Part shown: in pieces, positions 1-5,494 of the stretch | Numbering within the stretch: position 1 is the first letter of the stretch | Layout: every line of letters begins with the position of its first letter | Origin: Solirubrobacterales bacterium | GTDB taxonomy: Bacteria; Actinomycetota; Thermoleophilia; Solirubrobacterales; Solirubrobacteraceae | Assembly: GCA_025964075.1 (NCBI GenBank) | Contig: JAOPZQ010000238.1 | Span: 1-11,473 of the forward strand | Direction of reading: 5' to 3' | DNA: 11,473 nucleotides | Made by a program: the position numbers and the translations under genes | The notes under the pieces: model-generated | What the model was told of the DNA's origin: nothing | The model's input: the letters and a program-made list of their open reading frames with translations, nothing else | Database searches by the model: none

Positions 1-580
1 GCTCGCCCCGCCGCGGCGCCGCAGCTCGCGGCGGTGACACGGGCAGCACCGGAGCGGAGGGCGGAGCCGGCGTCGCCGAGACCGGGGGAGGAGCAACTCG
101 TCGCGGTGGGGCGGCGGGCGTCGCGGGGAGCTGCGGGGCGGGCAGTTGCGGGGCGGGCAGTGGCGGAGCGGGCTGTGCCGAGCCCGTCGGGCCGTTGTCG
201 CCGTTGCCGTTGCCGCCGTTGTCGCCTTGGCCGTTGCCGCCGTTGCCGCCGTTGTCGCCTTGGCCGTTCCCGCCGTTGTCGCCTTGGCCGTTGCCGCCGT
301 TGCCGCCGTTGTCGCCCCCGCCGTTGCCGCCGTTGTCGCCGCCGCCGTTGCCGCCGTTGCCATCGCCTCCGTTCGCCGGCTGACCCGGAGCGTCGGTAGT
401 CGACGGAGCGGTGCTCGAGCCCTGTGCTCCTTGCTGATCGCTGGCCCCGGGAGGAGCGACGTCGGTCGCGCCGGCGCGGATCGCACCGTGAGCCAGGCCC
501 AGCACGGCGAACGTGGCCGCGATGAGCAGCGGCACGCCGAAACGCCCTAGGACGCCGTGCAGTAGCGCGGTGATTCGCAT
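1..580 (-). CDS. Membrane-anchored or secreted Gly/Asn/Asp-repeat protein, C-terminus outside window
   Basis: An open frame on the minus strand begins at ATG 580-578 and stays open to the left edge, giving 193 residues. Residues 13-30 are hydrophobic after a short basic N-terminus (MRITALLHGVLGRF), so this is a signal peptide or a single N-terminal membrane anchor. Residues 37-70 are a polar Ser/Thr/Pro/Gln linker. Residues 71-130 are almost only Gly, Asn and Asp with a few Gln, built from units such as GGDNGGNG and GGNGQGDN. Residues 131-187 are Pro-rich, with a repeated PAPQL unit. The protein therefore looks like an exported, unstructured or repeat-structured surface protein. No Shine-Dalgarno sequence is obvious before the ATG, and no better in-frame start is visible. 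The plus-strand frames across the repeat are simple mirror images of it. The family is unknown to me; the composition recalls Gly-rich PGRS-type repeats of mycobacteria, but there is no PE domain. Confidence 0.75.
   Translation of the reverse strand, partial: MRITALLHGVLGRFGVPLLIAATFAVLGLAHGAIRAGATDVAPPGASDQQGAQGSSTAPSTTDAPGQPANGGDGNGGNGGGDNGGNGGGDNGGNGGNGQGDNGGNGQGDNGGNGGNGQGDNGGNGNGDNGPTGSAQPAPPLPAPQLPAPQLPATPAAPPRRVAPPPVSATPAPPSAPVLPVSPPRAAAPRRGE
191..370 (-). repeat. GC-rich coding repeat, Gly-Asp-Asn / Gly-Asn units
   Basis: This is a tandem, slightly irregular repeat of 9-15 base units encoding Gly/Asn/Asp/Gln (residues 71-130 of the partial gene). On the plus strand it reads as repeated gccgttgccgccgttgtcg. 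Such arrays are prone to slipped-strand length change in frame, so the residue number may vary between strains. This is inferred from structure; only one allele is visible. Confidence 0.85.
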
Positions 581-634
581 GGATGAATGCTTTCGACGCG
601 CGCCCGCGCAGTGAGCTGTCCGCCCGACCAGTCT

Positions 635-660
635 CGCCTGGCCGAGGTCGCCCTCAGGCG
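635..660 (-). terminator. Possible hairpin at the 3' end of the first hydrolase gene
   Basis: CGCCTG at 635-640 pairs with CAGGCG at 655-660 around a 14-base loop. The second arm covers the stop codon of the 654-1598 gene. There is no T tract. It is weak on its own and supported mainly by position. Confidence 0.3.
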
Positions 661-1598
661 CGTTGTGGGACGGTCTGACCGTCTCGGAGCGCAGACCGGA
701 TCGCGCCCGCGACCCTGGATGGACCGGGGCCCTCACCGAGCATGAGCGTGTAGTGGTTGACGCCCGCGACATCGTCGGTGTGCACATCCGGGTGCCGGTC
801 GGCGAAGGCCTGGAGCGCATCGCTCGAGATGAAGGGCTTGTCCTCCTCGTTGAGGAAGCCGCGGGGCGCGCGCAGGAGATGCACGGGCGCGCGTAGGCGA
901 TCGAGGGCGGAGCGCGCAGCGTCCGTATCCAGCAGGTCGGCGCTGTCGGTCCGCACCGCGTCTTCGGACACGACGCACCGCATCGCGCCCGGCTCACCCA
1001 TCACGTCGTAGCCGGCGTAGAGCTCCACGTCGCGGTTCCACGCATCCGCGAAGGCGGGGTGCCGGCGCCACCGGTCGATGTATTCCTCGCGAGACGCAAA
1101 CGTGATCTGCATGCGGGCCACCGCCGGCCCGACCACCCTCTCCAGCACGATGTCGGGGTCCTCGTCGGCCGGCAGGGGGAGGGGCACGCCGCCGTCGAGC
1201 AGCACCACCGCGGCCACGCGGTCGGGGTGCTCGGCCGCCAGACGAGCGACGACGTAGCCGCCCATCGAATGCCCGACCACCACCGCCCGCCCGACGCCGG
1301 CATGGTCGAGCACGGCCAGGAGATCGGCGACGTGCGCGGCCATCCCGTACGGGCCCGGGAGCTGCGCACTATGGCCGCGACCCCGAAGGTCGGGGGCCAA
1401 CAGGCAGATGGGGGCTTCCCCAGTCAGCTCCCGCGCGACGGCTCTCCACGCCGTGTGGGCGGCGGTGACGCCGTGAACGGCCAGGACCGCCCCCTCGGAG
1501 TCGGCGGCAGGCGGGCCCGCGCGGGCGACGTGCAGCGCGCCGCCGGCGACCGGGACGTCATACCGAGTGGCGAACGGATCGCTCCTGGACACCCGCAC
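654..1598 (-). CDS. Alpha/beta-fold hydrolase
   Basis: The protein is about 314 residues and is probably a cytoplasmic esterase- or lipase-like alpha/beta hydrolase. The oxyanion-region motif VHGVTA is at about residues 41-46, the strand-turn motif DLRGRGHS at 70-77, and the nucleophile elbow GHSMGG at 109-114, with Ser111 as nucleophile. A C-terminal VNHYTLML places the catalytic His near residue 282; the acidic residue is probably an Asp or Glu in the preceding strand region but cannot be fixed by eye. Length fits the family (270-320). No signal peptide is seen. The start is uncertain: GTG 1598-1596 and GTG 1592-1590 both lie just before the conserved first strand (DPFATRYDVPV). The same frame stays open upstream to about 3032, but that extension is out-of-frame sequence of the neighbouring secreted gene. 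Substrate cannot be inferred. A strong hairpin (1672-1706) separates it from the upstream gene, so it is probably transcribed alone. Confidence 0.85.
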   Translation of the reverse strand: MRVSRSDPFATRYDVPVAGGALHVARAGPPAADSEGAVLAVHGVTAAHTAWRAVARELTGEAPICLLAPDLRGRGHSAQLPGPYGMAAHVADLLAVLDHAGVGRAVVVGHSMGGYVVARLAAEHPDRVAAVVLLDGGVPLPLPADEDPDIVLERVVGPAVARMQITFASREEYIDRWRRHPAFADAWNRDVELYAGYDVMGEPGAMRCVVSEDAVRTDSADLLDTDAARSALDRLRAPVHLLRAPRGFLNEEDKPFISSDALQAFADRHPDVHTDDVAGVNHYTLMLGEGPGPSRVAGAIRSALRDGQTVPQRA

Positions 1599-1671
1599 AG
1601 CATGCGGCGCCCCGAGCCGGCCGGGCCTGCCCGACGTGCCAGCTGAACCTGGCCGCAGGACCACTCGAATC

Positions 1672-1706
1672 GCAAACGCCCCCCGGCCGTCCGGGGGGCG
1701 GTTTGC
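1672..1706 (-). terminator. Strong intergenic hairpin between secreted protein gene and hydrolase
   Basis: GCAAAC-GCCCCCCGG (1672-1686) pairs with CCGGGGGGC-GGTTTGC (1691-1706) around a 4-base loop, with one bulged base. The stem lies about 24 bases past the stop codon of the 1730-2902 gene. No T run follows on either strand, which is common for hairpin terminators in high-GC actinobacteria. It most likely ends the minus-strand transcript of the secreted protein gene. Confidence 0.75.
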
Positions 1707-1729
1707 GCTCTGATCCGGGACCGATCGCG

Positions 1730-2902
1730 TCAGCCGACGCGAATCGTCCTGCGAACCGGCGTCCCCAGACGGTTGCGGCTCGGGCCGGCGCTCAAGGCGA
1801 GCGTGTACCGGCCGCGGCGAAGCACTCGTCGCAAGGCCGCTCCGCGCAGTCGCACGGTCTGCGTCGTCCCGGCCTTCCCGGCGGGCACGGTGCTCCGGAA
1901 CACCGTGCGCTTGCCGCGCAACAGCTGGGCGCCGATGACGCGAGCACCGCCCGGCACCACGAACGATGCCCGCAGGCCGCCGCGCCGCGCGGCGGCGATG
2001 GAGATCCGCGACTGCACCCGCATCTTCGACACGCGCGGCGCACCAGTCGCCTTCCCCGACCCCTGGGAGCCCGGCTGCGACCCCGGGGCGGTAGCGTGAC
2101 CCGCTCTCGTCTTCTCGACCGAGATCGGGTCGCCGGCGACGTGCGCTAGCGCGCCGGTGCCGACGTCGGGCACGGCGAAGATCGGGCTTACGGTGAGAGA
2201 GCCATTCGCGAGCGGATCGACCTGAGCCGCGGGTATCGTCGCCCCCCAGGTGCCGTCGGGATTGGGCGCGGCGTCGACCGGCGAGGTCGAGCGTGCGCCG
2301 TCGCTGATGAAGCTCGAGACGCCGGTGGCCAGCGGCTGAGCGACGCCCGATACCGCGATCGGACCGCCGCTGACGCTCTTGGGCCCGGCTGTCACGGCGT
2401 TCTCCGCGAACGGCGCGGAGGAGCGGCAGGAGGGAATCGGACCGCTCGGGTCGTCGGGAGCGTTCGCCGGCACGGTGACGCTGGCCGAGTCCGAGCTGCC
2501 GCCCAAGACCGGCTGCGCGCTGAACGTGACGGTGTCGCCGGGGCGGATGTCGGGCGTCAGGGCTTGCGAGAGAGCGCCGGCCTGCCAGCAGTCGCCATTG
2601 GGACTCAGTGCGGTCTGCGTCGTCGTGTTGACCGTGAACGGCCCGATGGAGTCGGCTCGGCCCGAGAAGAACCCGATGACGACAGGCTTGCCGGTCAGCG
2701 CGTCGGGGCGCGTCACCTGGATGGTCGCGTTGCCGAACGGCTGGCCGGTGACGATGACGGAGTCCCCGACCACGTTGACGCTGGCGGCCCGGGCGTCGGC
2801 CGAGGCGAACGGAATGGCGGCGGCGAGCGCCACGGCCGCGACCGGTAAGGCTCGACGACGGGTGGTGGAAACGCGCCGCCGGCGCGGTCGCCAGTCGTGC
2901 AT
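1730..2902 (-). CDS. Secreted beta-rich protein of unknown function
   Basis: This 390-residue protein starts at ATG 2902-2900, preceded by a clear Shine-Dalgarno GAGGAGG in the minus-strand leader. Residues 1-20 are very basic and include an RRR stretch before a hydrophobic core (residues 20-33); a cleavage site is likely after Ala-Arg-Ala near residue 39. Export may be Sec or Tat: the arginines resemble a Tat signal but the motif is not canonical. The mature part is rich in Val, Thr, Gly, Ser and Pro and reads as beta strands. It has two Cys in the middle (in DCWQ and PSCRS) that could form a disulfide. The last ~95 residues (from about KMRVQSRIS) form a basic beta module ending RGRYTLALSAG...RRTIRVG, which I regard as typical of exported proteins in Solirubrobacterales-like genomes (from memory, not checked). 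No catalytic motif is visible. Its first ~57 codons are duplicated in the 3853-4221 gene, and it is divergent from the Thr-rich gene at 3149. Confidence 0.85.
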   Translation of the reverse strand: MHDWRPRRRRVSTTRRRALPVAAVALAAAIPFASADARAASVNVVGDSVIVTGQPFGNATIQVTRPDALTGKPVVIGFFSGRADSIGPFTVNTTTQTALSPNGDCWQAGALSQALTPDIRPGDTVTFSAQPVLGGSSDSASVTVPANAPDDPSGPIPSCRSSAPFAENAVTAGPKSVSGGPIAVSGVAQPLATGVSSFISDGARSTSPVDAAPNPDGTWGATIPAAQVDPLANGSLTVSPIFAVPDVGTGALAHVAGDPISVEKTRAGHATAPGSQPGSQGSGKATGAPRVSKMRVQSRISIAAARRGGLRASFVVPGGARVIGAQLLRGKRTVFRSTVPAGKAGTTQTVRLRGAALRRVLRRGRYTLALSAGPSRNRLGTPVRRTIRVG

Positions 2903-3148
2903 GGGTGTGCCTCCTCGAGGCTCGGGGACGAGCGCTGCAATGTCCTCGCGACGGGCCGCGACGACGACTGGACCTTGGGGTCAGGCCACGCCCGTCCGTG
3001 GGCCAGGTCATCGCGAACGGCGAGCCGGCCACACTTGGCGGCCTCGTTCACGGCTGCTCACGCCGCGATCGGGCCGCGGGTCTGTGGCCGGCCACCGGAT
3101 CGCTGGCGGCGGCCCCGCCCGCCACGGAACAAGGAGCGACACCGAGAC
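2903..3148. promoter_or_regulatory. Divergent intergenic region (copy 1) with inverted repeat
   Basis: This 246-base region separates the start codons of two divergent secreted-protein genes, so it must hold both promoters. Bases 2903-3085 match 4222-4401 with only about a dozen differences by eye. Inside lies an imperfect inverted repeat: GACCT (2971-2975) and GGCCACG (2984-2990) face CGTGGGCC (2997-3004) and AGGTC (3005-3009). This is a candidate operator or RNA hairpin shared by both copies. No convincing -35/-10 pair is visible on either strand. Shine-Dalgarno sequences are GAGGAGG for the minus gene and AAGGAG (3131-3136) for the plus gene. Confidence 0.55.
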
Positions 3149-3841
3149 ATGTCACTACGCAACCATCGGGCAGCGGCCACGGCCCTCATCGGCGTGCTCG
3201 CCGCCGGCGTGCCGGCCACGACCGCCGCCGCCAGCAGCGGCCCGATCGCCACCGACAACACCGGCGCGCCGAAGCAAGGCACCCGCGACAACCCGATCGA
3301 CCCGGCTCCCGGCACCGGATCCGTCGCTCAGCCCCCCGCGACCGGTGGCGGCGGATCGACGCCCCAGAACACCGCGGCAACACCCGCCACCACCCCGTGG
3401 CCGCCGACGGCCACCCTCACGCCGCCGGCGACCGGCGACCTCACCAGCGGCGCTCAATGCGGGCAGGTCACGTTCACCACCACGCTCCCCACCGTGATCA
3501 CGTGCGGGCCGGTCACGATCACGTTCAACACCATCACGACGACCACCACCACGACCACGGTCGCCGCCCCGATCACCACCGCCAACGGGTCGATCGCCAC
3601 CGGCGTCACCGCCCCACCCGCGGTCACCGCCCCCCACGCGGCGGTCACCGTCCCCCACGCGGTCACCACGCGCCAGCGTCCACGGGTGCGCGTCAAGCAT
3701 CTCACCACCACGCGCGCCAACCACGAGACCGCTGTCGGGAAGCGCACAAGCGGCACCTTCGTGCTCGACCGAGCGAAGAGCTCACGAGCGATCAAGCTCC
3801 GCCTCGTCCGCGTCCGCTTCGCGGCGCACCCGAGCCACTAA
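3149..3841 (+). CDS. Secreted Thr-rich protein with conserved two-Cys core, paralog A
   Basis: This 230-residue protein starts at ATG 3149, with Shine-Dalgarno AAGGAG at 3131-3136 (spacing 12, rather long). Residues 1-28 form a signal peptide (MSLRNHRAAATALIGVLAAG) with likely cleavage around TAAA-SS. Residues 30-100 are a low-complexity Pro/Thr/Gly/Ala linker. Residues 101-160 form a dense core with Cys104 and Cys119, the motif TVITCGPVTITFN and a run of eight Thr (130-137). Alternating Thr and hydrophobic residues suggest beta strands. Residues 160-175 contain an AVTxPHA tandem repeat. The last ~50 residues are basic and beta-like (RVRVKHL...KLRLVRVRF). Third-position G+C is high throughout, so the Thr run is real coding sequence. 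The core is 53/60 identical to paralog B (4435-4959). No known family recognised; a cell-wall or surface role is inferred from export and basic tail only. Confidence 0.8.
   Translation: MSLRNHRAAATALIGVLAAGVPATTAAASSGPIATDNTGAPKQGTRDNPIDPAPGTGSVAQPPATGGGGSTPQNTAATPATTPWPPTATLTPPATGDLTSGAQCGQVTFTTTLPTVITCGPVTITFNTITTTTTTTTVAAPITTANGSIATGVTAPPAVTAPHAAVTVPHAVTTRQRPRVRVKHLTTTRANHETAVGKRTSGTFVLDRAKSSRAIKLRLVRVRFAAHPSH
3620..3667 (+). repeat. Short tandem repeat inside paralog A
   Basis: The unit gcggtcaccgyccccCAC occurs at 3620-3637 and 3641-3658, and its first 9 bases recur at 3659-3667. It encodes AVTAPHA-AVTVPHA-VT. Paralog B has only the first PPAVT and then diverges, so the repeat was gained in copy 1 or lost in copy 2. 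Confidence 0.75.
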
Positions 3842-3852
3842 GTCCCAGCGCA

Positions 3853-4221
3853 TCAAGCGAGCGACCACCCTGGCGGGTTGAGGAACACGCCGAACAGGCG
3901 CCCGATGAGCGCCAGGAGGTCGCGGAAGAAGCCCTCGAGCCACAGGCCGGGCGATGCCGACCGATCGCGCGCACGAGCTGGTCGAACGGGTCGCGCACCA
4001 TGCGCCGGCGTCCTCCGCCCGGAGGACCCGAGCGGCTGGCCGCTGACGACGGAGTCGCCGATCACGTCGACTCCGGGTGCCGCGGTCGGGCGGAGCGGCG
4101 AGACGGCGTGCGCGTCGGCCGAGGCGCAGGGAACGGCGGCGGCGAGCACCACGGCCGCGACCGGTAGGAGTCGACGACCGGTGGTCGAAACGCGCCCCCG
4201 GCGCGGTCGCCAGTCGTGCAT
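3853..4221 (-). pseudogene. Truncated paralog of the secreted beta-rich protein, probably frame-disrupted
   Basis: ATG 4221-4219, preceded by the same GAGGAGG leader as the intact gene, opens a 122-codon frame. The first ~39 residues (MHDWRPRRGRVSTTGRRLLP...) match the signal peptide of the 1730-2902 protein. Residues 50-67 (VDVIGDSVVSGQPLGS) match its mature N-terminus (VNVVGDSVIVTGQPFG) with one residue lost. After that homology ends. From about 4015 to 3957 third-position G+C collapses in this frame but is high in another frame, which reads MVRDPFDQLVRAIGR (from 4001). From about 3950 to the stop the original frame looks coding again (LWLEGFFRDLLALIGRLFGVFLN, amphipathic). Two compensating single-base shifts, near 4012 and 3952, would explain this. 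It may be a decayed gene, a true short secreted protein, or a case of sequence error. Its 3' end lies 12 bases from the stop of paralog A. Confidence 0.5.
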
Positions 4222-4434
4222 GGGAGTGCCTCCTCGAGGACGGGGACGAACGGTGCAATGTCCTCGCGACTGGCCGCGACGGCGACTGGACCTTGGGGCC
4301 AGGCCACGCCCGTCCGTGGGCCAGGTCATCGCGACGGCGAGCCGGCCAGACTTGGCGGCCTCGTTCACGGCTGCTCGCGCCGCGATCGGGCCTCGGGTCC
4401 GTGCGCGCCGCCACGGAGCAAGGAGATGCACGCT
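4222..4434. promoter_or_regulatory. Divergent intergenic region (copy 2) with conserved inverted repeat
   Basis: The region is nearly identical to 2903-3085. The inverted repeat is kept exactly: GACCT 4289-4293, GGCCACG 4302-4308, CGTGGGCC 4315-4322, AGGTC 4323-4327. The block of about 30 bases before the plus-strand ribosome binding site of copy 1 is absent. The plus gene has AAGGAG at 4420-4425, a better spacing (9 bases) than in copy 1. No convincing -35/-10 pair is seen. Confidence 0.55.
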
Positions 4435-4959
4435 ATGTCACCACGGAACCGTCGGGCAGCGGCCACGGCCCTCGTCGGCATGCTCGCCGCCGGCGCGCCA
4501 CTCGGCGCCACCACCGCCGCGGCCAGCAGCAGCGACAACCCGATCGACCCGCAGAACACCGCAACGACACCGGCCACCACCCCCATGCCGCCGGCGACCG
4601 ACGACCTCGCCGGCGGTGCTCAATGCGGGCAGGTCATCTTCACCAACACGCTCCCCACCGTGATCACGTGCGGGCCGGTCACGATCACGTTCAACACCAT
4701 CACGACGACCACCACCATCACCACGGTCGCCGCCCCCATCACCGCCGCCAACGGCTCGATCACCACCGGCGTCGCCACCCCACCCGCGGTCACCAGTCGC
4801 CGGTGCCCGCCGACGCGCGTCAAGCGCCTCGGCACCACCCGCGCGAAGCGCGGAGCCGCGATCGGCGCACGCAAGAGCACCACCCTCGTCCTCGAGACCC
4901 CGAGGGGAACAAGAACCCTCAGGTTCCGCCTCCTCGTCATGCGCCACCCAAGCCACTGA
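4435..4959 (+). CDS. Secreted Thr-rich protein with conserved two-Cys core, paralog B
   Basis: This 174-residue protein starts at ATG 4435, chosen over ATG 4426 because AAGGAG (4420-4425) directly abuts the earlier codon. Residues 1-30 are a signal peptide (MSPRNRRAAATALVGMLAAG) nearly identical to paralog A. The linker is short (31-60). The core at 61-120 holds Cys64 and Cys79, the motif TVITCGPVTITFN and a Thr run broken by one Ile. The basic beta-like tail (125-174) keeps the HPSH ending of paralog A. It has an extra Cys124 and lacks the AVTxPHA repeat. A strong hairpin follows at 4980-5002. The arrangement of export signal, variable linker, fixed core and basic tail suggests a surface protein; function is unknown. 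Confidence 0.8.
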   Translation: MSPRNRRAAATALVGMLAAGAPLGATTAAASSSDNPIDPQNTATTPATTPMPPATDDLAGGAQCGQVIFTNTLPTVITCGPVTITFNTITTTTTITTVAAPITAANGSITTGVATPPAVTSRRCPPTRVKRLGTTRAKRGAAIGARKSTTLVLETPRGTRTLRFRLLVMRHPSH

Positions 4960-4979
4960 AGCCCGGGCGCGTCAAACGA

Positions 4980-5002
4980 GGGCGCCGCCGCCGGCGGCGC
5001 CC
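4980..5002 (+). terminator. Terminator hairpin after paralog B
   Basis: GGGCGCCGCC (4980-4989) pairs perfectly with GGCGGCGCCC (4993-5002) around GCC, 20 bases past the stop. There is no T tract. The matching position after paralog A has lost this hairpin: homology between the copies stops there. Confidence 0.75.
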
Positions 5003-5046
5003 GTGCGCGGTCGAGTGGACAAGAGTCCGGTGAGCGCCGGGCCATG

Positions 5047-5059
5047 GTGCCCTGGGCAC
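5047..5059. promoter_or_regulatory. Small palindrome upstream of the 5121 gene
   Basis: GTGCCC-T-GGGCAC is a perfect 13-base odd palindrome about 60 bases before the start codon of the small orphan gene. It could be an operator. A weak promoter-like pair, TTCCAT (5064-5069) and TACCCC (5087-5092) with 17-base spacing, follows it. This is speculative. Confidence 0.25.
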
Positions 5060-5120
5060 GGGGTTCCATCAGCGCGAACCTCTGCTTACCCCGTTCACCG
5101 CTCCACGAAGGACGCGTCCG

Positions 5121-5369
5121 ATGAGTAGCACACACTCCAACGCAGTTCACGCGCCAAGTTGCGTCGGCCTTGGCGAGGCTCGGACCCGGTTCCTGCTCGC
5201 CCGCGCGCAGGCGGCAGCCAATGCACCCACCGCGCGCCAGGTCCTCCGGATCAGCGAGATGGGGCGATGGGCTGCCCCAGAGGCGCTCTCCGGCGGCGCA
5301 ACCGTCACCGACCCCGCCTTCGCGAGCGGAGGCTTCCGCGTTCAAGTCGTCCCCCTCGACGACGTCTGA
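5121..5369 (+). CDS. Small hypothetical protein (82 aa)
   Basis: ATG 5121 is preceded by GAAGGA (5107-5112) at a spacing of 8, a good ribosome binding site. The 82-codon frame has high third-position G+C and a normal actinobacterial codon choice, which supports real coding. The protein has no signal peptide and no membrane segment. The N-terminal half (residues 15-50) looks helical, with Ala, Arg and Leu (EARTRFLLARAQAAAN); the C-terminal part is Gly/Val-rich and ends VVPLDDV. One Cys at residue 14. I do not recognise a family. It is flanked by hairpins at 4980-5002 and 5385-5398, so it is probably a single-gene transcript. Confidence 0.6.
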   Translation: MSSTHSNAVHAPSCVGLGEARTRFLLARAQAAANAPTARQVLRISEMGRWAAPEALSGGATVTDPAFASGGFRVQVVPLDDV

Positions 5370-5384
5370 GCGTGACCGCCACGC

Positions 5385-5398
5385 GCGGCCGAGGCCGC
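5385..5398 (+). terminator. Small hairpin after the 82-aa gene
   Basis: GCGGCC (5385-5390), GA, GGCCGC (5393-5398) form a perfect stem 16 bases past the stop codon. No T tract. The larger hairpin at 5448-5474 could also serve as terminator for this gene. Confidence 0.45.
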
Positions 5399-5447
5399 TA
5401 GCCGTGGATCCCCCGAAAGGGCGGAGCCAAGGGCCAGCGAGGGTGTG

Positions 5448-5474
5448 CCGCGGGGCCAGTTGGGGGCCCCGCGG
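5448..5474. promoter_or_regulatory. Perfect 10-bp inverted repeat over the pyruvate kinase -35 region
   Basis: CCGCGGGGCC (5448-5457) and GGCCCCGCGG (5465-5474) are exact complements around a 7-base loop. The element ends 20 bases before the pyruvate kinase start. The likely -35 hexamer TTGGGG (5460-5465) lies in the loop and first base of the right arm. It could be a repressor operator, or a terminator of the upstream gene that overlaps the next promoter. Confidence 0.5.
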
Positions 5475-5488
5475 GAACCTGCCAAGCT
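5460..5488 (+). promoter_or_regulatory. Candidate promoter of pyruvate kinase, leaderless
   Basis: TTGGGG (5460-5465), 17 bases, CAAGCT (5483-5488), then 6 bases to ATG 5495. Spacing fits a sigma-70-type promoter whose first transcribed base is at or next to the start codon. No Shine-Dalgarno sequence precedes the ATG, consistent with leaderless translation. Confidence 0.4.
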
Positions 5489-5494
5489 GAGCGT

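Larger units (their letters stand above)
2732..3865. repeat. Segmental duplication, copy 1
   Basis: This segment is matched, with small indels, by 4027-4985. It holds the signal-peptide part of the minus-strand secreted gene (2732-2902), the divergent intergenic region and the whole plus-strand Thr-rich gene. The right edge of homology is around 3863 (catcaagcgagcg), where copy 2 continues into its terminator hairpin but copy 1 does not. Copy 1 carries about 30 extra bases in the intergenic region near 3087-3118. Confidence 0.85.
4027..4985. repeat. Segmental duplication, copy 2
   Basis: This is the second copy of the divergent cassette, matching 2732-3865. It includes the truncated minus-strand gene start, the intergenic region and paralog B. 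It is shorter than copy 1 because the linker of the Thr-rich protein and part of the intergenic region are missing. The 3864-4026 stretch between the copies is unique and encodes the odd C-terminal part of the truncated gene. Confidence 0.85.

Noticed and set aside
34..550. Plus-strand frames across the left repeat, including Pro/Leu and Ala/Val repeat proteins
   Set aside because: They mirror the Gly/Asn/Asp repeat on the other strand. They have no plausible starts, and the minus frame has a hydrophobic N-terminus and stays open to the window edge.
1599..3032. Long minus-strand open frame fused upstream of the first alpha/beta hydrolase
   Set aside because: It is an out-of-frame reading of the secreted protein gene (1730-2902), which has the signal peptide, ribosome binding site and codon bias. 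Its translation is Arg-rich, as expected for a wrong frame in high-GC DNA.
2903..3085. The duplicated intergenic region as a structured RNA or riboswitch
   Set aside because: Similarity is explained by the duplication itself; the only structure seen is one imperfect inverted repeat and there is no match to a known RNA class that I can recognise.
3454..3795. Minus-strand frame with a run of Val opposite the Thr-rich protein, resembling a membrane segment
   Set aside because: The Val run is the antisense of the Thr codons acc/acg/atc. The plus frame has signal peptide, ribosome binding site and a conserved paralog.
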